DNA of 49,407 bases from Phycisphaerae bacterium (GTDB taxonomy: Bacteria > Chloroflexota > Anaerolineae > 4572-78 > J111): assembly GCA_028285035.1 (NCBI GenBank), contig JANQQF010000023.1, positions 1 through 49,407 on the forward strand. The letters are read 5' to 3'. The position numbers and the translations under genes are program-made. Shown piece after piece: positions 1 through 8,072 of the stretch. The notes below the pieces were generated by a model. The model ran no database searches, was not told the origin of the DNA, and saw nothing but the letters and a program-made list of their open reading frames with translations. Numbering within the stretch: position 1 is the stretch's first letter; each line of letters begins with the position of its first letter.

Positions 1-86
1 TGCTTTATTTGTTAAGGTTCAACACAATCTATTGATGCTTTTGTTACTAACTCGCACACGTTCTATTGACGTGTGACAAGAAGGGG

Positions 87-293
87 CTAGGGGATGAAGA
101 CATGGTCGCTCCAGGAGTCGTGTCCGCGAGGCATAATCACAGTCACGCCAGTCCGAGCCACCCGAGGCTCATCAAAAATCAACGTTTTGTGACCAACCAG
201 CACGCCCGGCACATCAGTGATCGCATTGTTGGGACCGGGAGTCATGGAGCCAATAACAATGCCTAACTCTCGTAATCTGGTTCGTTTCATCAT
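87..293 (-). pseudogene. Truncated P1-family peptidase (DmpA-like) N-terminal remnant
   Basis: The 68-residue product matches only the N-terminus of the P1 (DmpA, L-aminopeptidase/D-esterase) family: a basic start, then TPGPNNAITDVPGVLVGH and a TGVTVIMPRG strand. Family members are about 300-380 residues long and have their autocleavage Ser/Thr far downstream, so the catalytic half is missing. The frame stops at a TAG (87-89). The remaining 86 bp to the window edge have further stops and no continuation of the family in any frame, so this looks like a real deletion remnant and not an edge effect. Its ATG overlaps the TAA of the lacI-like gene by one base (TAATG), so it was once translationally coupled to the repressor. 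The family assignment is from recognised motifs; loss of function is inferred. Confidence 0.7.
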
Positions 294-1303
294 TACGCCC
301 CTTTAGTCATCAAGGTATTTCTTTCAATATAAGCAACTGGGGTAGTGACTTGCTCAACAGGCCGTGTTTGCTCAACGAGGCTGCCCTGTAAAATTTTGAG
401 GGTCTCATCAATCATCAAATCAATATCTATCCGAATTGTCGTTAATTGATAAGCGAGATGAGCCGCAGATGGAATATCGTCAAAGCCGATAACCTGAATA
501 TCATTTGGCACCCGATAGCCTAATTTGTATCGTAAGGCATCGACCACTCCCATAGCCATTAGATCCGAGGCAGCAAAGATACCATCTGGTTTTTCAGAGC
601 GTTGCATTAGCTCACAGGTGGCGGCAAAGGCGGAGTCATAGGACAAATCTCCAATGATTGGTTTAGGGCTAGAGACCTTTAAATCAGACAATGTTTCAAA
701 AAAGCCGCGGCTACGGTCTTGGCTAGTTGAGGTATTGATTGGGCCAGAGATAAACACGGGACGCTGAATTCCAGCCTTGATCATTGCTTCTACAGCCAGT
801 TTTCCCCCTGCATAATCATCGGCATTGACCATGTTAATCGATTCATTTTGAATTCGGCGATTGAACAAAATCAATGGTGTTTCAAAACGATTACAAACTT
901 GGGCCATTTCGTCCGATACAATCGCGGACGTGGTGATTAGGCCATCGACTTGATAATCAAGGGCGATGGGCAACAGGTCGTCCGCCGAGAGAGCCTTCCC
1001 CACGTTAAACAGCAAAACCTTATAGCCATCATCTTGTAATCTCAAGGTCAACTTTTCTAATACATACGGAGAGAAAGCCGTATCAATCCCGGCCATAACA
1101 ATGCCGATCAGCAAGGACTGCTTTGTAATTAAGCCTCGGGCCAGATTATTGGGGCGATACCCTAATTCTTCAGCCGCCTGAAATACTTTTTGGCGGGTCG
1201 CTTCTGAAATGCGGCTATTGTTTGAGAAGACTCGTGACACCGTACTCTGAGCCACGCCCGCTAAACGGGCCACGTCTTCAGAGGTTGCTCTTGAACCTGA
1301 CAT
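293..1303 (-). CDS. LacI-family transcriptional repressor
   Basis: 336 residues, the usual LacI/GalR length. Residues about 6-55 form the HTH and hinge (EDVARLAGVAQSTVSRVFSN, then the hinge region ending LGYRPNNLARGL). The remainder is a periplasmic-binding-protein-like sensor domain starting LLIGIVMAGIDTAFSP and including GFDDIPSAAHL near residue 270. It should bind a palindromic operator as a dimer and release it on binding a small ligand, usually a sugar or sugar acid. It is divergent from the cupin/RraA/hydrolase operon, whose start carries a perfect palindrome (1450-1477), so that operon is the likely target. The downstream P1-peptidase remnant is coupled to its stop codon. The ligand cannot be read from sequence; a sugar acid is plausible because a four-carbon acid-sugar kinase and a sugar ABC importer lie nearby. 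Confidence 0.93.
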   Translation of the reverse strand: MSGSRATSEDVARLAGVAQSTVSRVFSNNSRISEATRQKVFQAAEELGYRPNNLARGLITKQSLLIGIVMAGIDTAFSPYVLEKLTLRLQDDGYKVLLFNVGKALSADDLLPIALDYQVDGLITTSAIVSDEMAQVCNRFETPLILFNRRIQNESINMVNADDYAGGKLAVEAMIKAGIQRPVFISGPINTSTSQDRSRGFFETLSDLKVSSPKPIIGDLSYDSAFAATCELMQRSEKPDGIFAASDLMAMGVVDALRYKLGYRVPNDIQVIGFDDIPSAAHLAYQLTTIRIDIDLMIDETLKILQGSLVEQTRPVEQVTTPVAYIERNTLMTKGA

Positions 1304-1348
1304 ACATTATCCAAATTGTCATTTTTACTGCATTTAAATTTCTCACAA

Positions 1349-1377
1349 ACTATAACATATGGCCCTCATTTGTTCAA
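1349..1377 (-). promoter_or_regulatory. Predicted sigma70-type promoter of the lacI-like gene
   Basis: On the minus strand a -35 hexamer TTGAAC (1372-1377) and a -10 hexamer TATAGT (1349-1354) are separated by exactly 17 bp. Transcription would begin near 1342, giving a leader of about 40 nt before the ATG at 1303. The palindromic operator lies about 75 bp upstream of the -35 box, so any autorepression would be at a distance. Confidence 0.5.
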
Positions 1378-1415
1378 TACGGGCATCTTCAATAAAGAAT
1401 TTTCAAATAAACAAT

Positions 1416-1444
1416 TTGACAACATTCAAACTATTTGATAATCT
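1416..1444 (+). promoter_or_regulatory. Predicted sigma70-type promoter of the cupin-RraA-hydrolase operon
   Basis: A consensus -35 TTGACA (1416-1421) and a -10-like TAATCT (1439-1444) are spaced by 17 bp. The expected start site near 1451 coincides with the left edge of the 28-bp palindrome, the classic geometry for repression by an operator overlapping +1. A strong Shine-Dalgarno AGGAGA (1490-1495) precedes the ATG at 1501. Confidence 0.65.
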
Positions 1445-1449
1445 ACCCT

Positions 1450-1477
1450 CAGATTGTGCATACGTATGCACAATCTG
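1450..1477. promoter_or_regulatory. Perfect palindromic LacI-type operator
   Basis: A 28-bp perfect inverted repeat with an even centre; the core is TTGTGCATACGTATGCACAA, flanked by symmetrical CAGA/TCTG. Even-centred palindromes of about 20 bp with a central CG-containing step are typical LacI-family operators. It spans about +1 to +27 of the predicted transcript of the rightward operon and lies in the intergenic region shared with the lacI-like gene. I see no second exact copy elsewhere in the window. Assignment to the neighbouring repressor is inferred from position. Confidence 0.8.
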
Positions 1478-1500
1478 AAAAACACACCTAGGAGATAAAA

Positions 1501-2127
1501 ATGCAACATCCCAAAGTAAGTAACGAAGAAATGATGAAGCGAGTTATTCGATTTTCTGAGGTTCGGAAGAACCCGATCCCTGTCATGTTTATTGACAGTG
1601 CCCAAGAGGGCCATCAACGCTTAAATTACTCCCTAATTGGTGACGGGGCCAGCGAAAACCCAGACTTTGAACCCCACCTTGAAGCGCCCCACACCTTTCA
1701 AATTGGTATGCACTACGCAGAGCCAGGCAATGGCCCAGGCTATCATACTCACGATTATGTCGAAATGTTTATGCCTCTAAAGGGGAACTGGACCTTTTAT
1801 TGGGGCAATGATCGCGATGGCGAACCAGAGGGGTCAATTGATATCGGCCCTTGGGATTGTATTTCGATGCCCCCAGGCTTGTGGCGTCGCTTTGAGGTTA
1901 AAAAAGATGAGGCGGAGGGCGGAGTTGTTTTTGTTGTGCTAGATCAACACGAAGTTTTTACTGGAAAAGACCCCTATTGGGCAAAGCACATCGAAGAAGG
2001 GGGGAAAGCGCTTGGTTTTTACGCTGATGAAAATGGAAAAATGATCAAGCCTGATAACTTTGATGCTGTGAATCAGGGATTGTTACAGCGCTTGCAGGCT
2101 CGCATGGATGCAGAGATACCGGAGTAA
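1501..2127 (+). CDS. Cupin-domain protein
   Basis: 208 residues, probably cytoplasmic. A single cupin barrel occupies roughly residues 60-150: motif 1 is seen at H82, H84 and E88 (GYHTHDYVEMFMPLKG), followed by an aromatic-rich strand and a Pro/Gly turn (SMPPGLWRRFEV) leading into motif 2, which is not clearly canonical. The family binds a divalent metal and includes dioxygenases, isomerases and epimerases of sugars and aromatic acids, so the reaction is open. It is first in a three-gene operon with the RraA-like gene (5-bp gap) and an alpha/beta hydrolase, directly behind the palindromic operator, and is probably induced by the LacI-family ligand. The ATG at 1501 is supported by AGGAGA five bases upstream. 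Confidence 0.8.
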   Translation: MQHPKVSNEEMMKRVIRFSEVRKNPIPVMFIDSAQEGHQRLNYSLIGDGASENPDFEPHLEAPHTFQIGMHYAEPGNGPGYHTHDYVEMFMPLKGNWTFYWGNDRDGEPEGSIDIGPWDCISMPPGLWRRFEVKKDEAEGGVVFVVLDQHEVFTGKDPYWAKHIEEGGKALGFYADENGKMIKPDNFDAVNQGLLQRLQARMDAEIPE

Positions 2128-2132
2128 ATCTG

Positions 2133-2873
2133 ATGATTTCTGAAGCTACTTTAAATAAGCTCGCCACCTTTGACACCCCGACCATTTGTAATGTCATTGA
2201 ACTCTTTGAAATTCAGCCCCGCCATCTAGGGTATATCCGAGACGCGAGTATTCGTTGCAACTTCCCGACGTTACCACCGATTGTTGGCTATGCAGCAACG
2301 GCGATGGCCCGTTCCACCTACCCTCCCACTGGACAAGATAGTGCCAGTTATGGCTGGTTAGAAGAGCAGATTGAACGCCTTGAAACATTGTCAGGGCCAG
2401 CTATTGTTGTCACGGAAGATTTGGACAAACCGCAAGTCGCTGCCATGTTTGGAGATATTGTATGTACCACCTACAAAACATTTGGCGCAAAAGGGCTGAT
2501 CACCAATGGCGCGGGGCGGGACATTGATCAAATTGAAAAACTTGGAGAGTTTCAACTCTTCACCAATGGTGCCATCTGTTCGCACGGTTATTTTCATCTA
2601 ACAGAGCTATACAAGCCCATTGAAATTGGCGGATTAGTGATTTATCCTGATGATTTATTACACGCAGATCGAAATGGTATCGTTAAAATCCCAAAAGAGA
2701 TTGCCAGCGAGGTCGCTGATTTAGGTGACGCCTTTCTTGAAAGTGAGCGCCTTTTTTTAGATGCAGTCAATACCCCAGGCGTTACACACCAGGAATTCAA
2801 AGCAGCACGGGCAGCCTCTAAAGCGAGGCAGAGAGAACTCCGGGATCAAGTTGTGGGAGGGAAAGGGTCGTGA
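2133..2873 (+). CDS. RraA / HMG-aldolase-like protein
   Basis: 246 residues, RraA-like fold (the 4-hydroxy-4-methyl-2-oxoglutarate aldolase/oxaloacetate decarboxylase superfamily, also named regulator of ribonuclease activity A). The signature is clear: GDIV near residue 107, then GAKGLITNGAGRD with R129-D130 (substrate- and metal-binding positions in the family), and the closing HADRNGIVKIP. Members without an RNase E context usually act as class II pyruvate aldolases or decarboxylases, so cleavage of a short keto or hydroxy acid is more likely than RNase regulation. Its Shine-Dalgarno GGAG (2121-2124) lies inside the end of the cupin gene. The stop overlaps the next start as GTGA, so translation of the hydrolase is coupled. 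Confidence 0.85.
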   Translation: MISEATLNKLATFDTPTICNVIELFEIQPRHLGYIRDASIRCNFPTLPPIVGYAATAMARSTYPPTGQDSASYGWLEEQIERLETLSGPAIVVTEDLDKPQVAAMFGDIVCTTYKTFGAKGLITNGAGRDIDQIEKLGEFQLFTNGAICSHGYFHLTELYKPIEIGGLVIYPDDLLHADRNGIVKIPKEIASEVADLGDAFLESERLFLDAVNTPGVTHQEFKAARAASKARQRELRDQVVGGKGS

Positions 2874-3571
2874 GTCGAATTCCATTGGTGCTTCTTCCTG
2901 GCACCTTATGTTCTGCCCTCCTCTGGGAAGAGCAAGTTACCGCCTTAAGCGACATCGCAGATATTCAAGTGATCGATACCTCCCAACACGATAATTTGGG
3001 CGATCTAGCACATCACATCCATACAGTTATGCCCGATTCGTTTGCGGTGGCTGGTTTATCGTATGGTGGTATCGTGGCTTTCGAGGTGTGGCGGCATAAC
3101 CCTGAAGTCATCACTCATTTGGGGCTACTGAATACAACCCCTGCTCCTGTCGCTCCAGAAAGACGGGCTGCCCAAGAAAAAGCGGTTGAGTTGGCTTTGT
3201 CGGGCGGTTTCGATAAGGTAAAGGCTGATCAAATCAAAAATGTGATGCGACCGTCAGATTATGGAAAGAATCTCAACCTACAGTCTGCTATTGCAACGAT
3301 GGCTGATGAGATTGGGGTGGATGGTTTTGTGAGGCAAATCAAAGCACAAACCCGTCGACCGGATAGCCGACCAAATTTAGCGCACATCGAGTGCCAAACA
3401 CTTGTCTTGACGGGCGATGAGGATCAGCTTTGCCCACCAGCGATCCATCAAGAGATGGCTGAGAAAATTCCAAACAGTACCTTACATATCATTTCAAATT
3501 GTGGTCATTTGAGTACGATGGAACACCCTGAGGAGGTTTCAAAGATAATGCGGGCGTGGTTGTTGTCTTGA
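2870..3571 (+). CDS. Alpha/beta hydrolase
   Basis: 233 residues, compact alpha/beta-hydrolase fold without a signal peptide. The oxyanion region is LLPGTLCSALLWEEQ, the nucleophile elbow GLSYGG (Ser near residue 64), the acid probably in TGDEDQLCPP, and the histidine in NCGHLSTMEHP. This resembles small esterases and lactonases of the MhpC/PcaD type. The GTG start at 2870 overlaps the RraA-like stop (GTGA). As last gene of the LacI-controlled operon, with a cupin and an aldolase-like protein, it probably hydrolyses an ester or lactone in the same pathway. The substrate is unknown. Confidence 0.85.
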   Translation: MSRIPLVLLPGTLCSALLWEEQVTALSDIADIQVIDTSQHDNLGDLAHHIHTVMPDSFAVAGLSYGGIVAFEVWRHNPEVITHLGLLNTTPAPVAPERRAAQEKAVELALSGGFDKVKADQIKNVMRPSDYGKNLNLQSAIATMADEIGVDGFVRQIKAQTRRPDSRPNLAHIECQTLVLTGDEDQLCPPAIHQEMAEKIPNSTLHIISNCGHLSTMEHPEEVSKIMRAWLLS

Positions 3572-3629
3572 GGCTTACCAAAAATACAACAACGAATTAA
3601 AGAGTAGAACCAATGAAAAGATATTGTTT

Positions 3630-3668
3630 GGAGCTATGTGGGCACTAACTCCTGTTTATTTGTTTTTT
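3630..3668 (+). terminator. Possible intrinsic terminator of the rightward operon
   Basis: An imperfect hairpin (GGAG ... GTG-GG-CAC ... CTCC, 3630-3652) is followed on the plus strand by a T-rich run ending TTTTTT (3653-3668). It lies 60 bp after the hydrolase stop and before the convergent SnoaL-like gene. The stem is imperfect, so confidence is modest. Confidence 0.4.
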
Positions 3669-3731
3669 CAACCATTTGTTATTGTCTCTTCGTCCCTCAA
3701 TCTATTATTAGGTTGATTTGCTGATTTCCAC

Positions 3732-4700
3732 TCAACCTGTCGCCAGCACAATCTGCTTCCAAACCGCCGTTTCATCAAAAATCGTAAACTCACGCCGTAA
3801 GCCCCAGGGGCCGAATTCCGCGTGGGTTATCCCCATCACGTGGATGAAGGCTCCGGTGGGGCGACCGAACGTGCCCCAACCCTCGTGCCGCCCGGTCAAT
3901 GACCAGCGGATAGCCGCACGAGGGGGCATCAACGGATCATCTCGGCCAATCTGGTGAATGATGCTAAATTCGGCAGACGGCAGGGATGATCGTAGGCCCA
4001 ACCAGAAGGTGTCGACTGCCTCACGGCCATAGGCTGTCACCCCGCCGGGATAGGCTAAATGACAGGCCCGATCATAAGTTGAGCCAATGACACTGAATTC
4101 GGCGTCCATTATCCGGGTCAAAATATCACCCAATTTAGCCCCCCACTCATTGTCATTACCCTTTCCGGTGTAAGGTCCGACAATATCGGTCTCGGGGGTC
4201 AGCGGTCGAGAGGCTTTCTCGGGACCGCCTTCCGCTTCGATCAGAGTTCGGACGTATGCTTCAGGTGTTTGGCCAAGTTGGCGCACCATTGCCCCTTGAT
4301 CACGAACCAACCATTCATCGTCGATACAATTAGCAATCACATGGGTGTCCGCAATCGTACGAAACGTCAGCTTCTTGCCTGTGGCTGGGCCAAATACACC
4401 ATCACGTGAATGGGTCGCCATCGATATGATTCGATGAGAGGACAAAAACCCTTCTTCGGCACTCCCCGACCAAATCACGTCTTCTCCCAATAGCACACGG
4501 TCAGGAAATTCCGATAACGTAGCCATTGTATTGACAATGCCAGCCACATTGCCAACGTTTGCGCCTGCTGTTGTCCGCACGACAATGTCTTTGGCATAAT
4601 GCCAATGGAGTGCAGCAATATCACGCCCTTCCCAAATTTGGGCGGTACATTTCAAAATGTAGTCTGGTAAATCACTGTATTGTGGGTCGAAGCCTTGCAT
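3732..4700 (-). CDS. SnoaL-like protein with two tandem domains (third copy)
   Basis: 322 residues from the ATG at 4700, chosen because GGAAG sits six bases upstream; an in-frame TTG at 4715 would overlap that Shine-Dalgarno. Two SnoaL-like (NTF2-fold) halves are visible. The first begins MQGFDPQYSDLPDYI...IWEGRD, with a DVIWSG strand and GFLSSHR. The second begins near residue 180 with RACHLAYPGG and IRWSLTGRHEG. SnoaL-type proteins include polyketide cyclases, ester cyclases and limonene-epoxide-hydrolase relatives, with a cone-shaped pocket for hydrophobic or carbonyl ligands. It is a paralogue of the genes at 9731 and 10880 and lies at the distal end of the same leftward gene run, after the acid-sugar kinase. 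Its substrate is unknown. Confidence 0.82.
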   Translation of the reverse strand: MQGFDPQYSDLPDYILKCTAQIWEGRDIAALHWHYAKDIVVRTTAGANVGNVAGIVNTMATLSEFPDRVLLGEDVIWSGSAEEGFLSSHRIISMATHSRDGVFGPATGKKLTFRTIADTHVIANCIDDEWLVRDQGAMVRQLGQTPEAYVRTLIEAEGGPEKASRPLTPETDIVGPYTGKGNDNEWGAKLGDILTRIMDAEFSVIGSTYDRACHLAYPGGVTAYGREAVDTFWLGLRSSLPSAEFSIIHQIGRDDPLMPPRAAIRWSLTGRHEGWGTFGRPTGAFIHVMGITHAEFGPWGLRREFTIFDETAVWKQIVLATG

Positions 4701-4744
4701 TATGTCTTCCTTCAATATTAGTCGTTTAAGAAAATGAAATGTTA

Positions 4745-4888
4745 CTATTCAGCGGATTAAACACCTCGGTCCCAAATTGGAATTTGGGAACGGTTTTGAA
4801 CCCTAAACTCCGTTTCGTAGGTTCGCAAACACAGTTTGCCTCGCACATTCCATCCCAAACAGAGTTTAGGACGGAGGCTGCTGAACAG
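4745..4888. repeat. Composite nested palindromic element
   Basis: Outer arms CTATTCAGC (4745-4753) and GCTGAACAG (4880-4888) enclose several smaller hairpins: TCCCAAATT-GG-AATTTGGGA (4770-4789), CCTAAACTC (4802-4810) with GAGTTTAGG (4862-4870), and GCAAAC-ACA-GTTTGC (4825-4839). It fills the gap between the acid-sugar kinase and the SnoaL-like gene. Similar AAAC/GTTT hairpins recur at 22573-22690. It has no coding content; it may be an RNA structure or a mobile palindromic repeat. Confidence 0.6.
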
Positions 4889-4894
4889 AAATGA

Positions 4895-6307
4895 TTATTT
4901 TTCAAATTTGTTCACAACCTGAGCTAACCCATCTGCCCCCCCAACATTACCTGGAAAGACCACGTAAGTTAATCCCGGCCAACGGCTTTCCGAACCCGCT
5001 TGCCAAACGGGCACACCCGGAATAATCTGTCCAGCCACCATCGCTCGTTTTATGCCTAATCCCTGAGTAGCGACATCGCTTGAGGTGATTCCCCCTTTTG
5101 CAATTAAATAACGAGGCCGAGTTGTTATTGAGCGGACAATTTTGACCAGACTGTCAGATATCCGCCGCCCAATCGCCAAACTATTCTCGGGATCACTACC
5201 CGAAATCAATTGACGGCTGGTGTAAATTATAGCACCATCCCCTTCAGCCAGGGTGGTACTTACCTGATGACTTATTCGCCTAATTTCGTACTCCCAATAG
5301 GCATCATCTAACAACGTTTCAACAGAGACCTCATACGGTATCACATTTGTTTGCGCCAACAATGTTTCGATCTGCTCGGTCGTCTTCGGCACATAAGATC
5401 CGGCCACGATCAAACCACCTACCTTTCTTGACAATGCCAATTCCTGCGACGTGAGCAAAGGTCGTGAAGCCAAGCCAGCACGGGTTTGCACAAAGGAGGC
5501 AGCGGTTCTATACAAAAATGTTTTACCTTGGGCTTCGGCGGCCAATAATCCACTCACAAATACTTCCATATCACGGGGGCTAATTGCATTGATGATACAG
5601 ATCGCCCCTTGATCTAGGGCAAGTAACTTTTGGGCGACTTTGGCGGGACCACCCTCTCGAATATCAGGGATTGAGATCGAAGCCACGTCATGAACGGAGA
5701 CACGGCCCACCGTCTTTTCAGCCACCCACTCACACAAATTTGAGAATTGATACCCAAAAGCAGCATCTTGAGCGAAGGGTGTATCCGCCGCAGGGATGAG
5801 GTCATCCCCTTCAGCGACGTAATGGATATCATTGAGGGTATAGCGTCCGCCTTCCAAAAAATAAGGGATGATCAGCCAAGCATCAAATGACTGTCCAATC
5901 GCTTCAACAAGCGCCTCGACTTCAGCAGGAAAATGCCCGCGCAAAGTTGAGTCACTGCGGCTGACAACGGCAAAATCTTGTTTAACTTGCTCGGCAGCAG
6001 TCTTTAAATTTTGGCCGATTTCACGATTGAGGGTTTGGGCCTCTGCTGTAGGCAAACTACGAGAATTAGTGAGGATGTAGAAGGTTTGATGATGGATGTC
6101 ATTCAGGGCCGCCCGCAAACTATCAATCGACCATTCCGTCAAAACAGGCGTGCCATAAACCGTTTGCGTCCCTGTTGGGTCATCATCCAGCACAACCAAT
6201 TTTCTGGGTTTGGCTTTAAGGTGCTCACGAATGGCAGGCAAACAGGTCACCGGCCACTCTGGGGGCAGCGCAGCAAATGCTTCAGTTTTATTGAGGCGAT
6301 GACTCAT
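4895..6307 (-). CDS. otnK: Four-carbon acid sugar kinase (OtnK/DUF1537 family)
   Basis: 470 residues, the usual length for the family. The N-terminal substrate domain carries the diagnostic DDDPTGTQT (residues 41-49) and YILTNSRSLP, with SRSDSTLRGHFPAE further on. The C-terminal nucleotide-binding domain has KGGITSSDVA and the glycine-rich VVFPGNVGGADG. Known members phosphorylate D-threonate, L-threonate or D-erythronate at the terminal hydroxyl. The ATG overlaps the TAA of the MalG-like permease by one base (TAATG), so kinase and importer are coupled, implying that the imported compound or a product of it is phosphorylated here. The usual PdxA2-like dehydrogenase and OtnC aldolase partners are absent from the window. 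The RraA-like aldolase at 2133 is a possible substitute (inference). The precise substrate is uncertain. Confidence 0.9.
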   Translation of the reverse strand: MSHRLNKTEAFAALPPEWPVTCLPAIREHLKAKPRKLVVLDDDPTGTQTVYGTPVLTEWSIDSLRAALNDIHHQTFYILTNSRSLPTAEAQTLNREIGQNLKTAAEQVKQDFAVVSRSDSTLRGHFPAEVEALVEAIGQSFDAWLIIPYFLEGGRYTLNDIHYVAEGDDLIPAADTPFAQDAAFGYQFSNLCEWVAEKTVGRVSVHDVASISIPDIREGGPAKVAQKLLALDQGAICIINAISPRDMEVFVSGLLAAEAQGKTFLYRTAASFVQTRAGLASRPLLTSQELALSRKVGGLIVAGSYVPKTTEQIETLLAQTNVIPYEVSVETLLDDAYWEYEIRRISHQVSTTLAEGDGAIIYTSRQLISGSDPENSLAIGRRISDSLVKIVRSITTRPRYLIAKGGITSSDVATQGLGIKRAMVAGQIIPGVPVWQAGSESRWPGLTYVVFPGNVGGADGLAQVVNKFEK

Positions 6308-7137
6308 TACTTCACCGCGCCCATCGTCATCCCTTGTACAAAGTTCTTACGAATAGCCAGAGACAAGATAAAAACAGGGATCATCACAATCAGCCCTGTC
6401 GCTGACATCCAGTCCCAACGAATACCCGTGGCAGTGTTGGTACTTAAAAGGCCGATCGTCAAGGTTCGCGCTTCCTGCCGTGTTAGAATAAGGGCAAACA
6501 AGAATTCATTCCAAGTCGTGATAAAGGAAAAAACGCCTGCTGTGATGATACTGGGTGCCAGTAGCGGCAAGGTAATATAACGAATGGTCTGGAACTCATT
6601 ACAACCATCGATGAGGGCTGCTTCTTCAATTTCAGTGGGCAGGGCATCGACAAATCCCTTAATCATCCATATCGAGTAAGGCAGCACAATGGATAAATTG
6701 ATCCAGATCAAACCCATACGGGTATCGACCAATTGCAACTGTCTGAAAAGGGCAAAAAAGGGCAGGACCACAACAACGGGTGGCAAAAATTGAGTAATCA
6801 ATACCCAAATGAGCAGCGGTTGCTGTCCACGGAATCGATAGCGGGAGAAAGCATAGGCTGCCAAGACAGCCAACGGCAGGGCAATCAGGACCGTGCTGAT
6901 TGAAATGACCAAACTGTTGATCGTGAGAGGACCAAAAGAAAGCGGGTCTTGAAAAATGGCCCGAAATGAGTCGAGAGTCGGAGCAAAGCGAAATTCTGTA
7001 GAAAATACATATCGTTCCGGTTTAAAGGCCGTCAATGCGATCCAAAAAATTGGGAAGATCAAAAAAAGAATAATAAGGCTACCCGCCAGAATGTTGAGTA
7101 TTTGGCCAATTAATTTACGTTGCTTGAGATTCATCAA
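6307..7137 (-). CDS. Sugar ABC transporter permease, MalG type
   Basis: 276 residues with six predicted membrane segments, starting after a short cytoplasmic N-terminus (LIGQILNILAGSLIILFLIFP). The coupling-loop EAA motif is seen as EIEEAALIDGCNEFQTIRYITLPLLAPS around residues 175-200. This is the CUT1 carbohydrate-importer type that pairs with a MalF-like subunit. It overlaps the upstream permease by four bases (ATGA) and the kinase by one. No ATPase gene of the MalK type is in the operon; CUT1 systems often share a common ATPase encoded elsewhere. Confidence 0.93.
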   Translation of the reverse strand: MMNLKQRKLIGQILNILAGSLIILFLIFPIFWIALTAFKPERYVFSTEFRFAPTLDSFRAIFQDPLSFGPLTINSLVISISTVLIALPLAVLAAYAFSRYRFRGQQPLLIWVLITQFLPPVVVVLPFFALFRQLQLVDTRMGLIWINLSIVLPYSIWMIKGFVDALPTEIEEAALIDGCNEFQTIRYITLPLLAPSIITAGVFSFITTWNEFLFALILTRQEARTLTIGLLSTNTATGIRWDWMSATGLIVMIPVFILSLAIRKNFVQGMTMGAVK

Positions 7138-8009
7138 ACACCTCCTTTACCGTATAAGGCTCGAATATAGAAATAAGCAAATATTGACATGGCGATAATG
7201 AGAATGTACGAGAGGGCCGAAGCATATCCCATATCAAGGGTGACAAATGCCGTATGATAAACATAGTGATTCAGGGTCTGCGTCGCTCGGCCAGGCCCAC
7301 CACCGGTCATCGTCACAACCTGGTCAAACATTTTGAATGAAAAGATCGTTTTTAGGAGGGTGGCAATGATAATGACGGGACTAAGCAGGGGCAAGGTAAT
7401 ATGGCGGAAGAGCTGCCAATTGCTGGCCCCTTCTACCTTGGCCGACTCAAAAATATCGGAAGGAATGGCATTCAGCGCCCCGATAAACATCAAAGCGATC
7501 AGGGGTGCCCAGCCATAGGTTTCGGTGATTGATAACCAAAATAGAGCCCAAAAGCTGTCAGCAAGCCACACCAAATCGGCCACTGGCGGAATAAAAAAGT
7601 CAATAATTTGATCAATAATACCGTATTCGTTATTAAGCATAAAGCGAAAGGTGTAGCCTTTTAGCGCTGGGCTAACCGCAAAAGGAAAGATAAGCAAGGT
7701 CGTGATGAACATGTTAAAACGACCCGGTCGTTGCAAAATCAAAGCCATCCCCAACCCAAGCAGCACGGTGAGACCGACTGAAAGCACGGTAAAGACAAGC
7801 GTAACCTGGATGCTATTTAAGAAAAAGCGATCATCAAACACCCGAGCGTAATTATCAAACCAGATAAAATTCTGCGGTGTCGGTGATTTCGATAGCTGCC
7901 AACGGCGAAAACTAGAGTTGAGGGCAAATAACAAGGGGTATGTTGATGTTGCGGCAATCACCAGCATAGCTGGCGTTAGCAACATCCATATTACAGATCT
8001 TCGACCCAT
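7134..8009 (-). CDS. Sugar ABC transporter permease, MalF type
   Basis: 291 residues, an inner-membrane protein with about six helices; the first is WMLLTPAMLVIAATSTYPLLFALNSSFRRW. The EAA loop reads SDIFESAKVEGASNWQLFRHITLPLLSPVI, followed by the CUT1-type stretch MTGGGPGRATQTLNHYVY. It forms the heterodimeric channel with the MalG-type subunit encoded immediately downstream and works with the lipoprotein encoded upstream. The gap of about 125 bp from the lipoprotein gene contains a hairpin (8073-8104), which probably sets a higher level for the binding protein than for the permeases. Confidence 0.93.
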   Translation of the reverse strand: MGRRSVIWMLLTPAMLVIAATSTYPLLFALNSSFRRWQLSKSPTPQNFIWFDNYARVFDDRFFLNSIQVTLVFTVLSVGLTVLLGLGMALILQRPGRFNMFITTLLIFPFAVSPALKGYTFRFMLNNEYGIIDQIIDFFIPPVADLVWLADSFWALFWLSITETYGWAPLIALMFIGALNAIPSDIFESAKVEGASNWQLFRHITLPLLSPVIIIATLLKTIFSFKMFDQVVTMTGGGPGRATQTLNHYVYHTAFVTLDMGYASALSYILIIAMSIFAYFYIRALYGKGGV

Positions 8010-8072
8010 TCAATTTCTCCTCTCAGGGTGTCAATTTATGTTATGAACACCCGGCTGAGTTTGTAGGATGAT

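Noticed and set aside
87..89. Possible recoding (pyrrolysine) of the TAG ending the P1-peptidase remnant.
   Set aside because: Sequence beyond the TAG soon meets another TAG and shows no family similarity.
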